Below are positions 52,868 through 61,581 of a stretch of 64,000 bases of DNA, one piece after another. Under the pieces are notes generated by a model. The model was not told where the DNA came from. It ran no database searches and worked only from the letters and a program-made list of their open reading frames with translations. This DNA comes from JBBSOK01 sp965219125. Its GTDB lineage: Bacteria; Bacteroidota; Bacteroidia; Flavobacteriales; Flavobacteriaceae. Every line of letters starts with the position of its first letter. The stretch's first letter is position 1. Where the stretch lies: NCBI GenBank assembly GCA_965219125.1, contig CBDCMO010000002.1, positions 2,604,001 through 2,668,000 of the forward strand. The letters are read 5' to 3'. The translations under genes were made by a program, and so were the position numbers.

Positions 52868-53734
52868 TTACGCAGTTTTTTTACGTAAAGGTCTATTCAA
52901 AACTAAATCTAAGTATAAATTTAGCTTTTGTTTTAATTCTTTTCTAGGCGTGATAAAATCTAAAAATCCTTTTTCTAAAACAAATTCTGCTGTTTGAAAA
53001 CCTTCGGGAAGTTCTTTTCCCGTGGTATCTCTAACAACACGAGGACCTGCAAAACCAATTAATGCGCCCGGCTCACTAATGTTAATATCGCCCAACATTG
53101 CGAAAGATGCCGTTGTGCCACCCGTTGTAGGATCTGTGCAAAGAGAAACATACGGAATTCCAGCATCACTTAATTGTGCCAATTTTGCACTTGTCTTTGC
53201 TAATTGCATTAAAGAAAGCGCAGCTTCCATCATACGGGCGCCACCACTTTTTGATATTATTAAAAATGGTATTTTATTTTTTAACGAATAGTCAGCAGCT
53301 CGCGCTATTTTCTCTCCAACAACGCTACCCATAGAGCCGCCAATAAAACTAAAGTCCATACAGGCAATTACTAAATCGTTGCCGTTAGATTTACCAACAC
53401 CACAACGAATGGCATCTTTTAATCCTGTCTTATCTTGAGCGTCTTTTAATCTGTCGGTATATTTTTTCTTGTCAACAAAATTCAAAGGATCTTTTGAAGT
53501 CAAGTTTTTATCTAATTCTTTAAACTTATTGTCATCAAAAAGAATTTCAAAATATTCGTTACTGCCAATGCGAACGTGGTAACCGTCTTCTGGGCTTACG
53601 TAAAAGTTTTTTTCTAATTCATCAGAATCTATGATTTTACCGGTTGGCGATTTGTACCACAAACCTTTCGGCACATCTTTTTTATCTTCGGTTGCGGTCT
53701 GTATTCCTTTTTTTGTTCTTTTAAACCAGGGCAT
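52868..53734 (-). CDS. accD: acetyl-CoA carboxylase carboxyltransferase subunit beta
   Basis: AccD, with AccA, transfers the carboxyl group from biotin to acetyl-CoA in fatty-acid synthesis. The 288-residue protein has the crotonase-like domain with RCGVGKSNG, ACMDFSFIGGSMGSVVGEK, SGGARMMEAALSLMQ and DPTTGGTTASFAMLGD. The N-terminal zinc-ribbon region is present in outline (GLWYKSPTGKI, FYVSPEDGYHVRI) but has none of the four usual cysteines, so it cannot bind zinc that way. C-terminal part is basic. Confidence 0.94.
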   Translation of the reverse strand: MPWFKRTKKGIQTATEDKKDVPKGLWYKSPTGKIIDSDELEKNFYVSPEDGYHVRIGSNEYFEILFDDNKFKELDKNLTSKDPLNFVDKKKYTDRLKDAQDKTGLKDAIRCGVGKSNGNDLVIACMDFSFIGGSMGSVVGEKIARAADYSLKNKIPFLIISKSGGARMMEAALSLMQLAKTSAKLAQLSDAGIPYVSLCTDPTTGGTTASFAMLGDINISEPGALIGFAGPRVVRDTTGKELPEGFQTAEFVLEKGFLDFITPRKELKQKLNLYLDLVLNRPLRKKTA

Positions 53735-53882
53735 ATTTGCGTTATGAGTTATTAGTTATGAATTCAGATTATTTAATTATGATTTTTGAAATATATTCAG
53801 AATTCTTTTTATTTTAAAAATTTGTTGAATTGAATTGAATGGCATTTTAAGTAAGTAATTTAATTATTGGAAAATTCAATTT

Positions 53883-53908
53883 ATAATTCTTAATTCTGCA
53901 TTCAGAAT
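53883..53908. repeat. AT-rich repeat abutting the fbaA stop codon
   Basis: ATAATTCTTAATTCTGCATT then CAGAATTA ends at the stop codon of fbaA; compare 46896-46921 next to pnp. Confidence 0.4.
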
Positions 53909-54975
53909 TACAAAGTATTTACATTATTCAAATCATGAAAAGCTTGGGTCAATCTTTTCTTGAAGGTTAATTCACCTTCTCTCAGCCATTTTCTTGGGTC
54001 GTAATGTTTTTTGTTTGGCGATTCTGGGCCGTCAGGGCTTCCTATCTGTGTTTTTAGATATGGTAAATATTCAACCATATAATCACGGATACCTTCAGTA
54101 AACGCAAATTGCATATCGGTATCTAAATTCATTTTTATAACACCGTAACCTATTGCTTCTTCTATTTCAGCTTGGGTAGAACCGCTTCCGCCGTGAAAAA
54201 CAAAGTCTATTGGATTGTTTCCTGTATTGTATTTTTTTTGAACATATTCCTGAGAATTTTTCAAAATCTTAGGTGTTAGCTTTACATTTCCAGGTTTGTA
54301 AACGCCGTGCACATTTCCAAAAGCCGCTGCAATTGTAAATTGATCGCTTATTTTGCTAAGTTCTTCATACGCATAAGCAACTTCTTCAGGCTGTGTGTAC
54401 AATTTTGAACTATCTACATCGCTATTATCTACTCCATCTTCTTCTCCGCCAGTTATTCCCAATTCAATTTCAAGTGTCATACCCATTTTGCTCATTCGCT
54501 CAAGATATTTTTTTGAAATTTCAATATTTTCTTCAATTGGCTCTTCAGAAAGATCAAGCATATGTGAACTATACAGCGGTATTCCATTCAACTTATAAAA
54601 TTGCTCTCCTGCGTCTAACAAGCCATCTATCCACGGCAATAATTTTTTTGCACAATGGTCTGTATGTAAAATTACAGTTGCGCCATAAACCTTTGCGAGT
54701 TCGTGAATATGTTTTGCGCCCGCTACTCCGCCGGCAATGGCAGCTTTTTGATTTTCGTTTGAAAGACCTTTGCCAGCATTGAAATGACAACCTCCGTTAG
54801 AAAATTGAATAATTACGGGACTATTCAATTCAGCAGCCGTTTCCATTACTGCATTTATAGTATCACTACCTACAACATTAATGGCAGGAAGGGCAAATCC
54901 TTTTTCCTTTGCATATTTATGAATGGCTTGTACTTGTTTACCCGTGGCAACTCCTGGCTTTATTGAATGACTCAT
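53908..54975 (-). CDS. fbaA: class II fructose-bisphosphate aldolase
   Basis: FbaA cleaves fructose-1,6-bisphosphate to dihydroxyacetone phosphate and glyceraldehyde-3-phosphate. The 355-residue zinc enzyme of the E. coli FbaA type has HTDHCAKK (Asp and His), LEIELGITGGEEDGVD, GNVHGVYKPGN and VFHGGSGST (zinc His). Length matches the class IIA family. It follows accD on the same strand with an AT-rich spacer of about 170 bases, and lies downstream of the TamA-like gene. Confidence 0.96.
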   Translation of the reverse strand: MSHSIKPGVATGKQVQAIHKYAKEKGFALPAINVVGSDTINAVMETAAELNSPVIIQFSNGGCHFNAGKGLSNENQKAAIAGGVAGAKHIHELAKVYGATVILHTDHCAKKLLPWIDGLLDAGEQFYKLNGIPLYSSHMLDLSEEPIEENIEISKKYLERMSKMGMTLEIELGITGGEEDGVDNSDVDSSKLYTQPEEVAYAYEELSKISDQFTIAAAFGNVHGVYKPGNVKLTPKILKNSQEYVQKKYNTGNNPIDFVFHGGSGSTQAEIEEAIGYGVIKMNLDTDMQFAFTEGIRDYMVEYLPYLKTQIGSPDGPESPNKKHYDPRKWLREGELTFKKRLTQAFHDLNNVNTL

Positions 54976-55153
54976 AATTTTATTTACTTTTTTATAGTTT
55001 CATTTTATAACTTTCAGTCGCAGTTTTCAGTGGCACTAAAATAAGATCTATAGTGTTTAGTTGCAATCATAACCCTACAAAATGAAAATTGAATAAGCAA
55101 CTATTTTTTAAAATATAACAACAATTCAAGCAAAAATACAAATTTAAAATTGG

Positions 55154-57760
55154 TTAAAAAGGATAGTTAATTCCTATGTTGTAAACAGCTTTTCTTAGAT
55201 TATATTCATTAAACCAGCGGTTTCCAATTTCATTTGCTGGATTGTGGGTTTTAAAACCAACATCAAATCGTAGCACAAAAAAACCAAAATCGTAGCGAAT
55301 ACCAAGTCCGGAAGCTATTGCTATTTCCTTTAAATCTGCGATTCCTTCAAATTTTGAAGCAGGATCGTTTACATTATCCAAAGCATTCCAAATATTACCG
55401 GCATCTACAAAAAATGCTCCCTTAAAAGCTCCCAGAATTGTATATCTATATTCCGCATTAAAGGCAAGTTTAAAGTTGGCTTCGTTAAATTCATTTGGTC
55501 CGCCGCTGCTGCCCGGTCCTAAATCATAAGCACGCCAACCTCTGTTATCATTGGCGCCACCTGCAAAATAACTTCGCGTAAAAGGAATGCTATTACTATT
55601 ATTATAGGGTATTGCGATACCGCCAAAAGCCCTTACGGCAAATACATTGTTACGGCCCACAAGCCAGTGTTTTATGTATTCGCCTTCAAATTTTACATAT
55701 TGTGAAAAAGCAACACCCAGTGTTTCATAATTTCCCGCATCATTTTTCTTAAATCCTGAGAGATTTGCAATACCGGCGAGTAAATTGCCAGCTGTTTCAA
55801 CTTTTCCACGAACTATTGAAAAATTATTGTCCTTCAAATTTTCACGCGTATCACGTGTAACTTGAATATTTGAAGCAAAAATCAAGTTGTTTTCGGTAAG
55901 TCTATCTTGTCTTTCAAAGATGTTGTTAACGGTATTTGTATTATCTGATGTTGGATTTATAACGCCATTTTGAACATCGGCAATAAACATGTCTGCACCT
56001 TCGGGAATGTTTAAAAATAGATTGTTATTGTTTAAGGTGTAATAATCAGGATTAATACTTCCCGGATTTGAACTTTCGGTTTGTTGCGCGATATCATTAA
56101 GTTGGTTAAAGGAATTTTGAAATACATTGAAATAATTATCAATATTTAAATTCCGTACATATTGAAGATTGATTAAATCCAGTTGATATTGTACAATTTT
56201 CTTTGGTTTCCAGGTATAGCTAAAAGCTGCATTTGTAGTCTGCCTGTCCAAACCAATGTTGTTTTGTGCACTTGCCCCAAAACTAATTGTGGTTGTTGGC
56301 GACATATACTTTGGAATAATTTTTTCTGTATTTATAGGAAAAAGGATTCTCGGAAAACTCAATTTTAAATCGCCACCAATTTCTGAAATATTAAAGAAAC
56401 TACTTTGGCTATCTGCCGCATCTTTTGAAGAACCTACACTGCCACGGCCAGAAATTTGAAGTATTTCGGCACCTCTAAAAATATTTCGTATAATTAGATT
56501 ACCGCTAAAGCCAATTCCAAATTGTTGGATTTGTGACGTGTACGTATCAAAATTTGCACCTGCTGTAAAACGTTTTCTCGGCGTTAACAAAATTGTGCTA
56601 ATTAAATCTGTATTTGTAGTATCGGTGGGATGTTCTTGGTAATCTATATTAGGATATTTAAAAATTTTTAAATCGCTAATTCCATTGTAAGTTAGCGATC
56701 TATCAATGTCTTTAAATACTTTTCCTGCTGTAATTGCAACGGCATCTGTAATAGCCTTTGGGCGATAGCGCATTTTACCATAACTGTAAAGATGATAGCC
56801 ATTGTAAAAAATTGAATCTTGGAATTTTTTGTCTTTATTAGCGTACGAAAAATCGGTAATTATACGCACTTCCTTAATTTTGTGAATTTGAAAAGGTGTG
56901 GTTGTAGCACTATCTGCTCCTTCAATTTTTCGATCAGGTATAATGTAGGTAAAATTTGCTTTGTGGTTTGTTTTTACTGTATCTCCCTCAAAAGTGATAT
57001 AGTCTTTATCAAAATAGTAAACGCCAGAATTTCTAAATTGAACCGTAAGCCTATCCCTTTCATTTACAAAATCGTTAGCTTCATATTGCTTTCCGGGTTT
57101 TAAAAAACTTTCATATTTTGAACTCTGAAAAAGGCTATCAATAATAGGAGAACTAATTTTTTCTGCTAAAGAATCTACAAAATAAGGCTCATTTCTGGTA
57201 ACATTGTAAACAATTTTTGCCCTTTTATTTTTGCTGCTATCTACAATAACCTGGTAATCCGCAACAGCATTAAAATAACCAAAGCTGGAATAATATCGTT
57301 TAATCCTGTCCAACGATTTTTCTGTCCTATCTTTTCTAATTATAACAGGTGCTTCACCCGATCGTTTTAGCCAATTGTTTAAACCAACATAACTATTGCC
57401 AATTTCATCAACTTGTTTTTTAGAGATAAAACGTATAAGTTTTTCTTCCCTTTTTGGGTTGCGATGTAACCAATTTAAATAGGTTGAATCTGCTTTTTGA
57501 TCGGCAAGATTGTAAATATTTAAACCAACAGGAAAATTTATAAAGGGAATCGTGGTATTTGGCTTTTGAACAATCTGGCTATTTACACCGGTTTCGGTAG
57601 ATTTTTCGCCGTCCGTGATTATGCTATTTTCGGTTAATAGATATTCGTCTTCCGGCACATTTTTTACAGCGTTGCACGAAATAAAGATGACGATGATGAC
57701 TAAAAATAATGATATTTTTGTGAAGAAGATATTCAAGGATTTTTCTTTACTCAATTTCAT
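55154..57760 (-). CDS. BamA/TamA-family outer-membrane lipoprotein
   Basis: An 868-residue Omp85-like protein with a lipobox-like Cys29 (VIFISCNAVKNVPEDEYLL), POTRA-like repeats in the middle (about 100-440) and a C-terminal beta-barrel ending in an aromatic strand (YNIGINYPF). The barrel includes the lid-loop-type stretch RSYFAGGANDNRGW, matching the TamA/BamA VRGW-type motif. It probably helps insert or export outer-membrane proteins. The lipid anchor on an Omp85 protein is a TamA-like feature I associate with Bacteroidota. Divergent from the SpoU methyltransferase gene. Confidence 0.88.
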   Translation of the reverse strand: MKLSKEKSLNIFFTKISLFLVIIVIFISCNAVKNVPEDEYLLTENSIITDGEKSTETGVNSQIVQKPNTTIPFINFPVGLNIYNLADQKADSTYLNWLHRNPKREEKLIRFISKKQVDEIGNSYVGLNNWLKRSGEAPVIIRKDRTEKSLDRIKRYYSSFGYFNAVADYQVIVDSSKNKRAKIVYNVTRNEPYFVDSLAEKISSPIIDSLFQSSKYESFLKPGKQYEANDFVNERDRLTVQFRNSGVYYFDKDYITFEGDTVKTNHKANFTYIIPDRKIEGADSATTTPFQIHKIKEVRIITDFSYANKDKKFQDSIFYNGYHLYSYGKMRYRPKAITDAVAITAGKVFKDIDRSLTYNGISDLKIFKYPNIDYQEHPTDTTNTDLISTILLTPRKRFTAGANFDTYTSQIQQFGIGFSGNLIIRNIFRGAEILQISGRGSVGSSKDAADSQSSFFNISEIGGDLKLSFPRILFPINTEKIIPKYMSPTTTISFGASAQNNIGLDRQTTNAAFSYTWKPKKIVQYQLDLINLQYVRNLNIDNYFNVFQNSFNQLNDIAQQTESSNPGSINPDYYTLNNNNLFLNIPEGADMFIADVQNGVINPTSDNTNTVNNIFERQDRLTENNLIFASNIQVTRDTRENLKDNNFSIVRGKVETAGNLLAGIANLSGFKKNDAGNYETLGVAFSQYVKFEGEYIKHWLVGRNNVFAVRAFGGIAIPYNNSNSIPFTRSYFAGGANDNRGWRAYDLGPGSSGGPNEFNEANFKLAFNAEYRYTILGAFKGAFFVDAGNIWNALDNVNDPASKFEGIADLKEIAIASGLGIRYDFGFFVLRFDVGFKTHNPANEIGNRWFNEYNLRKAVYNIGINYPF

Positions 57761-57857
57761 TTGTTGTTCTTCGGAAATAAATAAATTCTTGAAAAGGAAC
57801 TATTTTAGTTGAATAAAGTAAGGTGCCTTTTTTAGTGCCGTTCAAAAATACTACATT

Positions 57858-58586
57858 TTGGTAAGCAAAAACGAAATTAAGTTAATAAGCAGTTTGGGGC
57901 AAAAAAAATATCGTGAGAAAAGCGGTCTTTTTGTAGCTGAAGGTTCTAAAATTATATCGGAATTTATAGCTGAAGGTTTTAAAATACATCGCTATTTTTC
58001 GGTTGAAGAATCTTCAGAATTAAAAGAAAATTTCGCAATTATTTCAGAAGCAGAACTTAAGAAAATTAGCTTTTTAAAAAATCCGAATACATCAATGGCT
58101 ATTTTTGAAATTCCGAAGAAAACAAAAACCACTTCCGAAGAATTTTCAGTTGTGTTGGATACTATTCAAGATCCGGGAAATTTAGGAACCATAATTAGGC
58201 TGTGCGACTGGTTTGGGGTTTCGCAACTAATTTGCAGCGACAATTCCGCAGATTGCTACAACCCAAAAGTAGTGCAAGCAACAATGGGATCTTTGGCGCG
58301 CGTGCATGTTATTTACGCGGATATTTTGCAGATTTTATCTGAAACCAACTTACCAATTTATGGTGGATTTATTAACGGTAAATCCATTTATAATGAGAGT
58401 TTACCAGAAAAAGCATTTCTAGTTTTGGGAAATGAAGGCAATGGAATAAGCGAAGCAGTAGAAAAATTAATAACCCAGAAAATTACAATTCCACAATTTG
58501 GAAAAGCACAAAGAACAGAAAGCCTAAATGTGGCAACGGCCTGCTCAATACTCTTAAGTGAATTTAAAAGACCTACTGAAAAGTAA
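57858..58586 (+). CDS. SpoU/TrmH-family RNA methyltransferase
   Basis: A 242-residue SPOUT methyltransferase that 2'-O-methylates rRNA or tRNA. It has the N-terminal substrate-binding domain (VAEGSKIISEF) and the knotted domain: motif 1 LDTIQDPGNLGTIIR, motif 2 VLGNEGNGIS and motif 3 RTESLNVATACSILL. The start is TTG (57858), followed by GTA AGC AAA; no ATG precedes the conserved region. It converges with porT, overlapping its 3' end by 14 bases. Confidence 0.9.
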   Translation: MVSKNEIKLISSLGQKKYREKSGLFVAEGSKIISEFIAEGFKIHRYFSVEESSELKENFAIISEAELKKISFLKNPNTSMAIFEIPKKTKTTSEEFSVVLDTIQDPGNLGTIIRLCDWFGVSQLICSDNSADCYNPKVVQATMGSLARVHVIYADILQILSETNLPIYGGFINGKSIYNESLPEKAFLVLGNEGNGISEAVEKLITQKITIPQFGKAQRTESLNVATACSILLSEFKRPTEK

Positions 58587-59307
58587 AATTTAGAAAAAGT
58601 CCCCGAGATTTCATACTACCAACATTTCCTGTATAAGGACTATTTGTGGTATTATCCGGCACAAGTTCGTCCGTCATCGCAAACACGCCTCTTATGGATG
58701 GTGTAAATTTAAAGTAGTAAAAATAAAGATCTATACCCACGCCAAGTTCGTAGTAATTGGTCGCTTTTTTCTGCCTAAATTGTCCTTCAAGATTATCTTG
58801 AGGATTATCGGCATTACTAGAAAGATTAAAACTTGTTGAAACGCCTCCGACAATAAATGGTTTAATATTATTTAATCTGTTAGTTGAAAACTTCAACAAT
58901 AATGGTACGTGAATATAGGTAGATTTTACTTCGCGCAAATAGTCTTTTTCGGCAAAAATATTTTGGTCAAAAGCTGGAAATGTTAGGTTTCTTTGTGTAA
59001 ATGTTAAACCAGGTTCCAGCCGTAAATTAAGATGACTGGTAAGCCGAACGTCCCCAATTAAACCAACATTGAAACCGCCCAGTTTTTCTACTTGTATATC
59101 CGTATTGCTGTCTGTAAGCTGCTCTTTATAGGTAAATTTATAGTCGTAACTGTTATAACCTAAAAAATAGCCCCACGTTAATCTGCGATTATCTATATCT
59201 CCTTTGCCGCCGGTTGCGTCGTTTGCTATACGTTCTTTGGTAAAAAACTGCGCATAACTGCTTTGCGATAAAATACTTAGTAGTAAAACAAATACTATAT
59301 TCTTCAT
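58573..59307 (-). CDS. porT: T9SS protein PorT
   Basis: PorT is an outer-membrane beta-barrel-like protein needed for type IX secretion. The 244-residue protein has a signal peptide (about 1-20, ending SYAQ) and alternating beta-barrel strands with KFSTNRLNNIKPFIVGGVS. The ATG at 59307 (MKNIVFVLL) is preferred over 59346, which would overlap ubiE and add 13 residues. It lies 4 bases downstream of ubiE/menG, a neighbourhood I recall from other flavobacterial genomes. Confidence 0.88.
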   Translation of the reverse strand: MKNIVFVLLLSILSQSSYAQFFTKERIANDATGGKGDIDNRRLTWGYFLGYNSYDYKFTYKEQLTDSNTDIQVEKLGGFNVGLIGDVRLTSHLNLRLEPGLTFTQRNLTFPAFDQNIFAEKDYLREVKSTYIHVPLLLKFSTNRLNNIKPFIVGGVSTSFNLSSNADNPQDNLEGQFRQKKATNYYELGVGIDLYFYYFKFTPSIRGVFAMTDELVPDNTTNSPYTGNVGSMKSRGLFLNFTFQ

Positions 59308-59311
59308 AAAA

Positions 59312-60043
59312 TTACTTAGTCGCCTCGTAAATTGTTGCAACACCAAAGGTTTGCGGTTTATTTTTCACTTCTTTAAACCCAATTTTACGCAAAATATTGT
59401 TCAACTTTTCTCCGTGCGGAAATTTCGCGGCGCTTTTACTTAAATACGAATATGCAACTTTATCTTTGGAGAAAAGCTTGCCGACCATTGGTAATATTAC
59501 ATTACTGTACAATTTATAACCTTGTAAAAACGGAAATTTAGAAGGTACTGAAGTTTCTAAAATAATAAAAAGTCCATTGGGTTTTAACACACGTAAAATT
59601 TCGGCAAGACCTTTTTCTAGATTTTCAAAATTCCGAATGCCGAAAGAGACTGTTATTACATCAAAACTACTTTCTTTAAAAGGAAGTTCTTCAGAGTCGC
59701 CGACAATAAATTGTACTCTGCTTTCAATTTTTTTTCCGTCAACTTTTTTTCGGGCAACGCTAAGCATTCCTTCACTAATGTCTAGTCCAACTATTTTTTC
59801 GGCTTTGGTTTTATCTGCAAATTGGATGGCAAGATCGCCCGTGCCCGTTGCAATGTCCAAGATACTTTTTGCATTGAAAGCTGCAACAGACTTTACAACT
59901 TTCTTACGCCATTTTATGTCTAAACCAAACGAAATTACTCTATTTAGATTATCATAATTACCAGAAATGTTATCAAACATTTGCGTAACCTGAACTTTCT
60001 TTCCCTGATGGGAATCTTTATACGGTGTAACTTTTTCTTCCAT
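59312..60043 (-). CDS. ubiE: demethylmenaquinone methyltransferase
   Basis: UbiE/MenG methylates demethylmenaquinone with SAM, the last step of menaquinone synthesis. The 243-residue protein shows the family motif FDNISGNYDNLNRVISFGLD, the SAM loop DIATGTGDLA, and FGIRNFENLEKGL. The ATG at 60043 (MEEKVTPYKD) is taken; the upstream ATG at 60091 adds 16 residues not seen in the family. Coupled to porT by a 4-base gap. Confidence 0.94.
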   Translation of the reverse strand: MEEKVTPYKDSHQGKKVQVTQMFDNISGNYDNLNRVISFGLDIKWRKKVVKSVAAFNAKSILDIATGTGDLAIQFADKTKAEKIVGLDISEGMLSVARKKVDGKKIESRVQFIVGDSEELPFKESSFDVITVSFGIRNFENLEKGLAEILRVLKPNGLFIILETSVPSKFPFLQGYKLYSNVILPMVGKLFSKDKVAYSYLSKSAAKFPHGEKLNNILRKIGFKEVKNKPQTFGVATIYEATK

Positions 60044-60201
60044 TTTTATAATTGGCAAAGCTAAACTAATTCGCTTAGATATAATAGGCACGTAAAAACA
60101 AATTGGAGCGACTTAACTACTAATTCAATACGAATCTAACTGCCATTAAATGCGGGTTTTATCTTCAGAATATAGCACAAATGCCTTATATTAATTTTCG
60201 G

Positions 60202-60209
60202 TACATTTG
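60202..60209 (+). promoter_or_regulatory. trkA promoter -7 element
   Basis: TACATTTG matches TAnnTTTG exactly and lies 23 bases before the ATG at 60232. It also shows that the longer open frame starting at 60181 begins upstream of the transcript. Confidence 0.6.
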
Positions 60210-60231
60210 CAGCACTTATGTTAAAAAATTT

Positions 60232-61581
60232 ATGAGAATTATTATTGCTGGCGCAGGTGAAGTTGGTTTTCACTTGGCAAAATTACTTTCTTTTGAATCT
60301 CAGGATATTACTCTAATAGATAATAATAGGAGTTCTTTGGAGCGTGCCGATACACATCTTGATATTCGAGTTGTAAAGGGCGATGCAACTTCTATTTCAG
60401 TATTAAAAGATTGCAAAGTAGAATCTACAGATTTAATTGTGGCCGTAACCTCTAGCGAAACAACAAACATAACTGTTTGCGTAATTGCAAAACAATTGGG
60501 AGCAAAACGAACAATTGCGCGGATTTCAAATACCGAATTTATCGAGAAAAAAGATGAAGTTGGCTTTTCAAAATTTGGAATAGATGAACTTATCTCGCCA
60601 GAATCACTCGCTGCAAATGAAATTGAATTACTCCTTAACCAAAGTGCTTTTAACGATACGTACGAATTTGAACAAGGCGCACTTACTATGATTGGACTAA
60701 ATCTTTCACGCACAATTCCATTTGTTGGAAAGACCGTGAAAGAAGTTGCACAAATTTATCCAGACTTAAAATATGTGCCAATTGCAATACAACGATTTGG
60801 TACGCAATACACATTAATCCCACGCGGCGACACGCAGTTTAAAGAAGGCGACCAAGTTTATTTTACAACCACAAAAAGTGGGGTAGAGCAGGTGCATAAA
60901 TTAACGGGAAAAGCAAAAGAAGACATTAAAAATGTGATGATTCTCGGCGGAAGCAAAATAGGTTTCAAAACTGCCAAAGATTTATGCGAACATAAATTTA
61001 GGGTGAAAATGGTGGAAAGCAATAAAGAAAAAGCTTTCGAAATTGCTGATGAAATTCCTAAATGCTTAGTTATAAATGGAGATGGCCGCGATGTAGAATT
61101 GCTACTTGAAGAAAATTTGGCGGATATGGATGCCTTTATTGCCGTTACCGGAAATAGCGAAACCAACATAATGTCTTGCTTGGTTGCAAAGTCAAAAGGT
61201 GTTAAGAAAGCCATTGCCCTTGTTGAAAATATGGATTATTTTCAGTTGTCACATTCCTTTGGGATTGATTCTTTAATCAATAAAAAGCTGCTTGCTGCTA
61301 ATAATATTTTTAGATATGTCAGAAAAGGTGAAGTTGTGGCAATGACGAGGCTTAACAATATGAATGCGGAGCTGTTGGAATTTATAGTTACCCAATCTTC
61401 AAAAGTGTGTAACCAGCAAATAAAGGATATAGATTTTCCAAGATCTGCCATAATTGGTGGCGTTGTAAGAAACGGAGAAGGTATTATCGCGCTCGGCGAT
61501 TTTAAAATATTAAATGGCGATCGGGTTGTTATTTGTTGTCTTCCGCAAAGCATTTCTAAAGTTGAAAAGCTTTTTGTATAA
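60232..61581 (+). CDS. trkA: Trk system potassium transporter peripheral subunit TrkA
   Basis: TrkA binds NAD(H) and ATP and gates the TrkH channel. The 449-residue protein has two RCK units, each with a Rossmann-fold N domain (IAGAGEVGFHLAKLL at 5-; MILGGSKIGFKTAKDL in the second half) and a C domain. The ATG at 60232 (MRIIIAG) is chosen over the upstream 60181, which lies before the promoter element. It overlaps trkH by one base (TAATG), so the two are co-translated. Confidence 0.94.
   Translation: MRIIIAGAGEVGFHLAKLLSFESQDITLIDNNRSSLERADTHLDIRVVKGDATSISVLKDCKVESTDLIVAVTSSETTNITVCVIAKQLGAKRTIARISNTEFIEKKDEVGFSKFGIDELISPESLAANEIELLLNQSAFNDTYEFEQGALTMIGLNLSRTIPFVGKTVKEVAQIYPDLKYVPIAIQRFGTQYTLIPRGDTQFKEGDQVYFTTTKSGVEQVHKLTGKAKEDIKNVMILGGSKIGFKTAKDLCEHKFRVKMVESNKEKAFEIADEIPKCLVINGDGRDVELLLEENLADMDAFIAVTGNSETNIMSCLVAKSKGVKKAIALVENMDYFQLSHSFGIDSLINKKLLAANNIFRYVRKGEVVAMTRLNNMNAELLEFIVTQSSKVCNQQIKDIDFPRSAIIGGVVRNGEGIIALGDFKILNGDRVVICCLPQSISKVEKLFV

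Noticed and set aside
60181..60231. 17-residue extension of trkA
   Set aside because: The promoter element TACATTTG lies within it and TrkA homologues begin at the nucleotide-binding loop.
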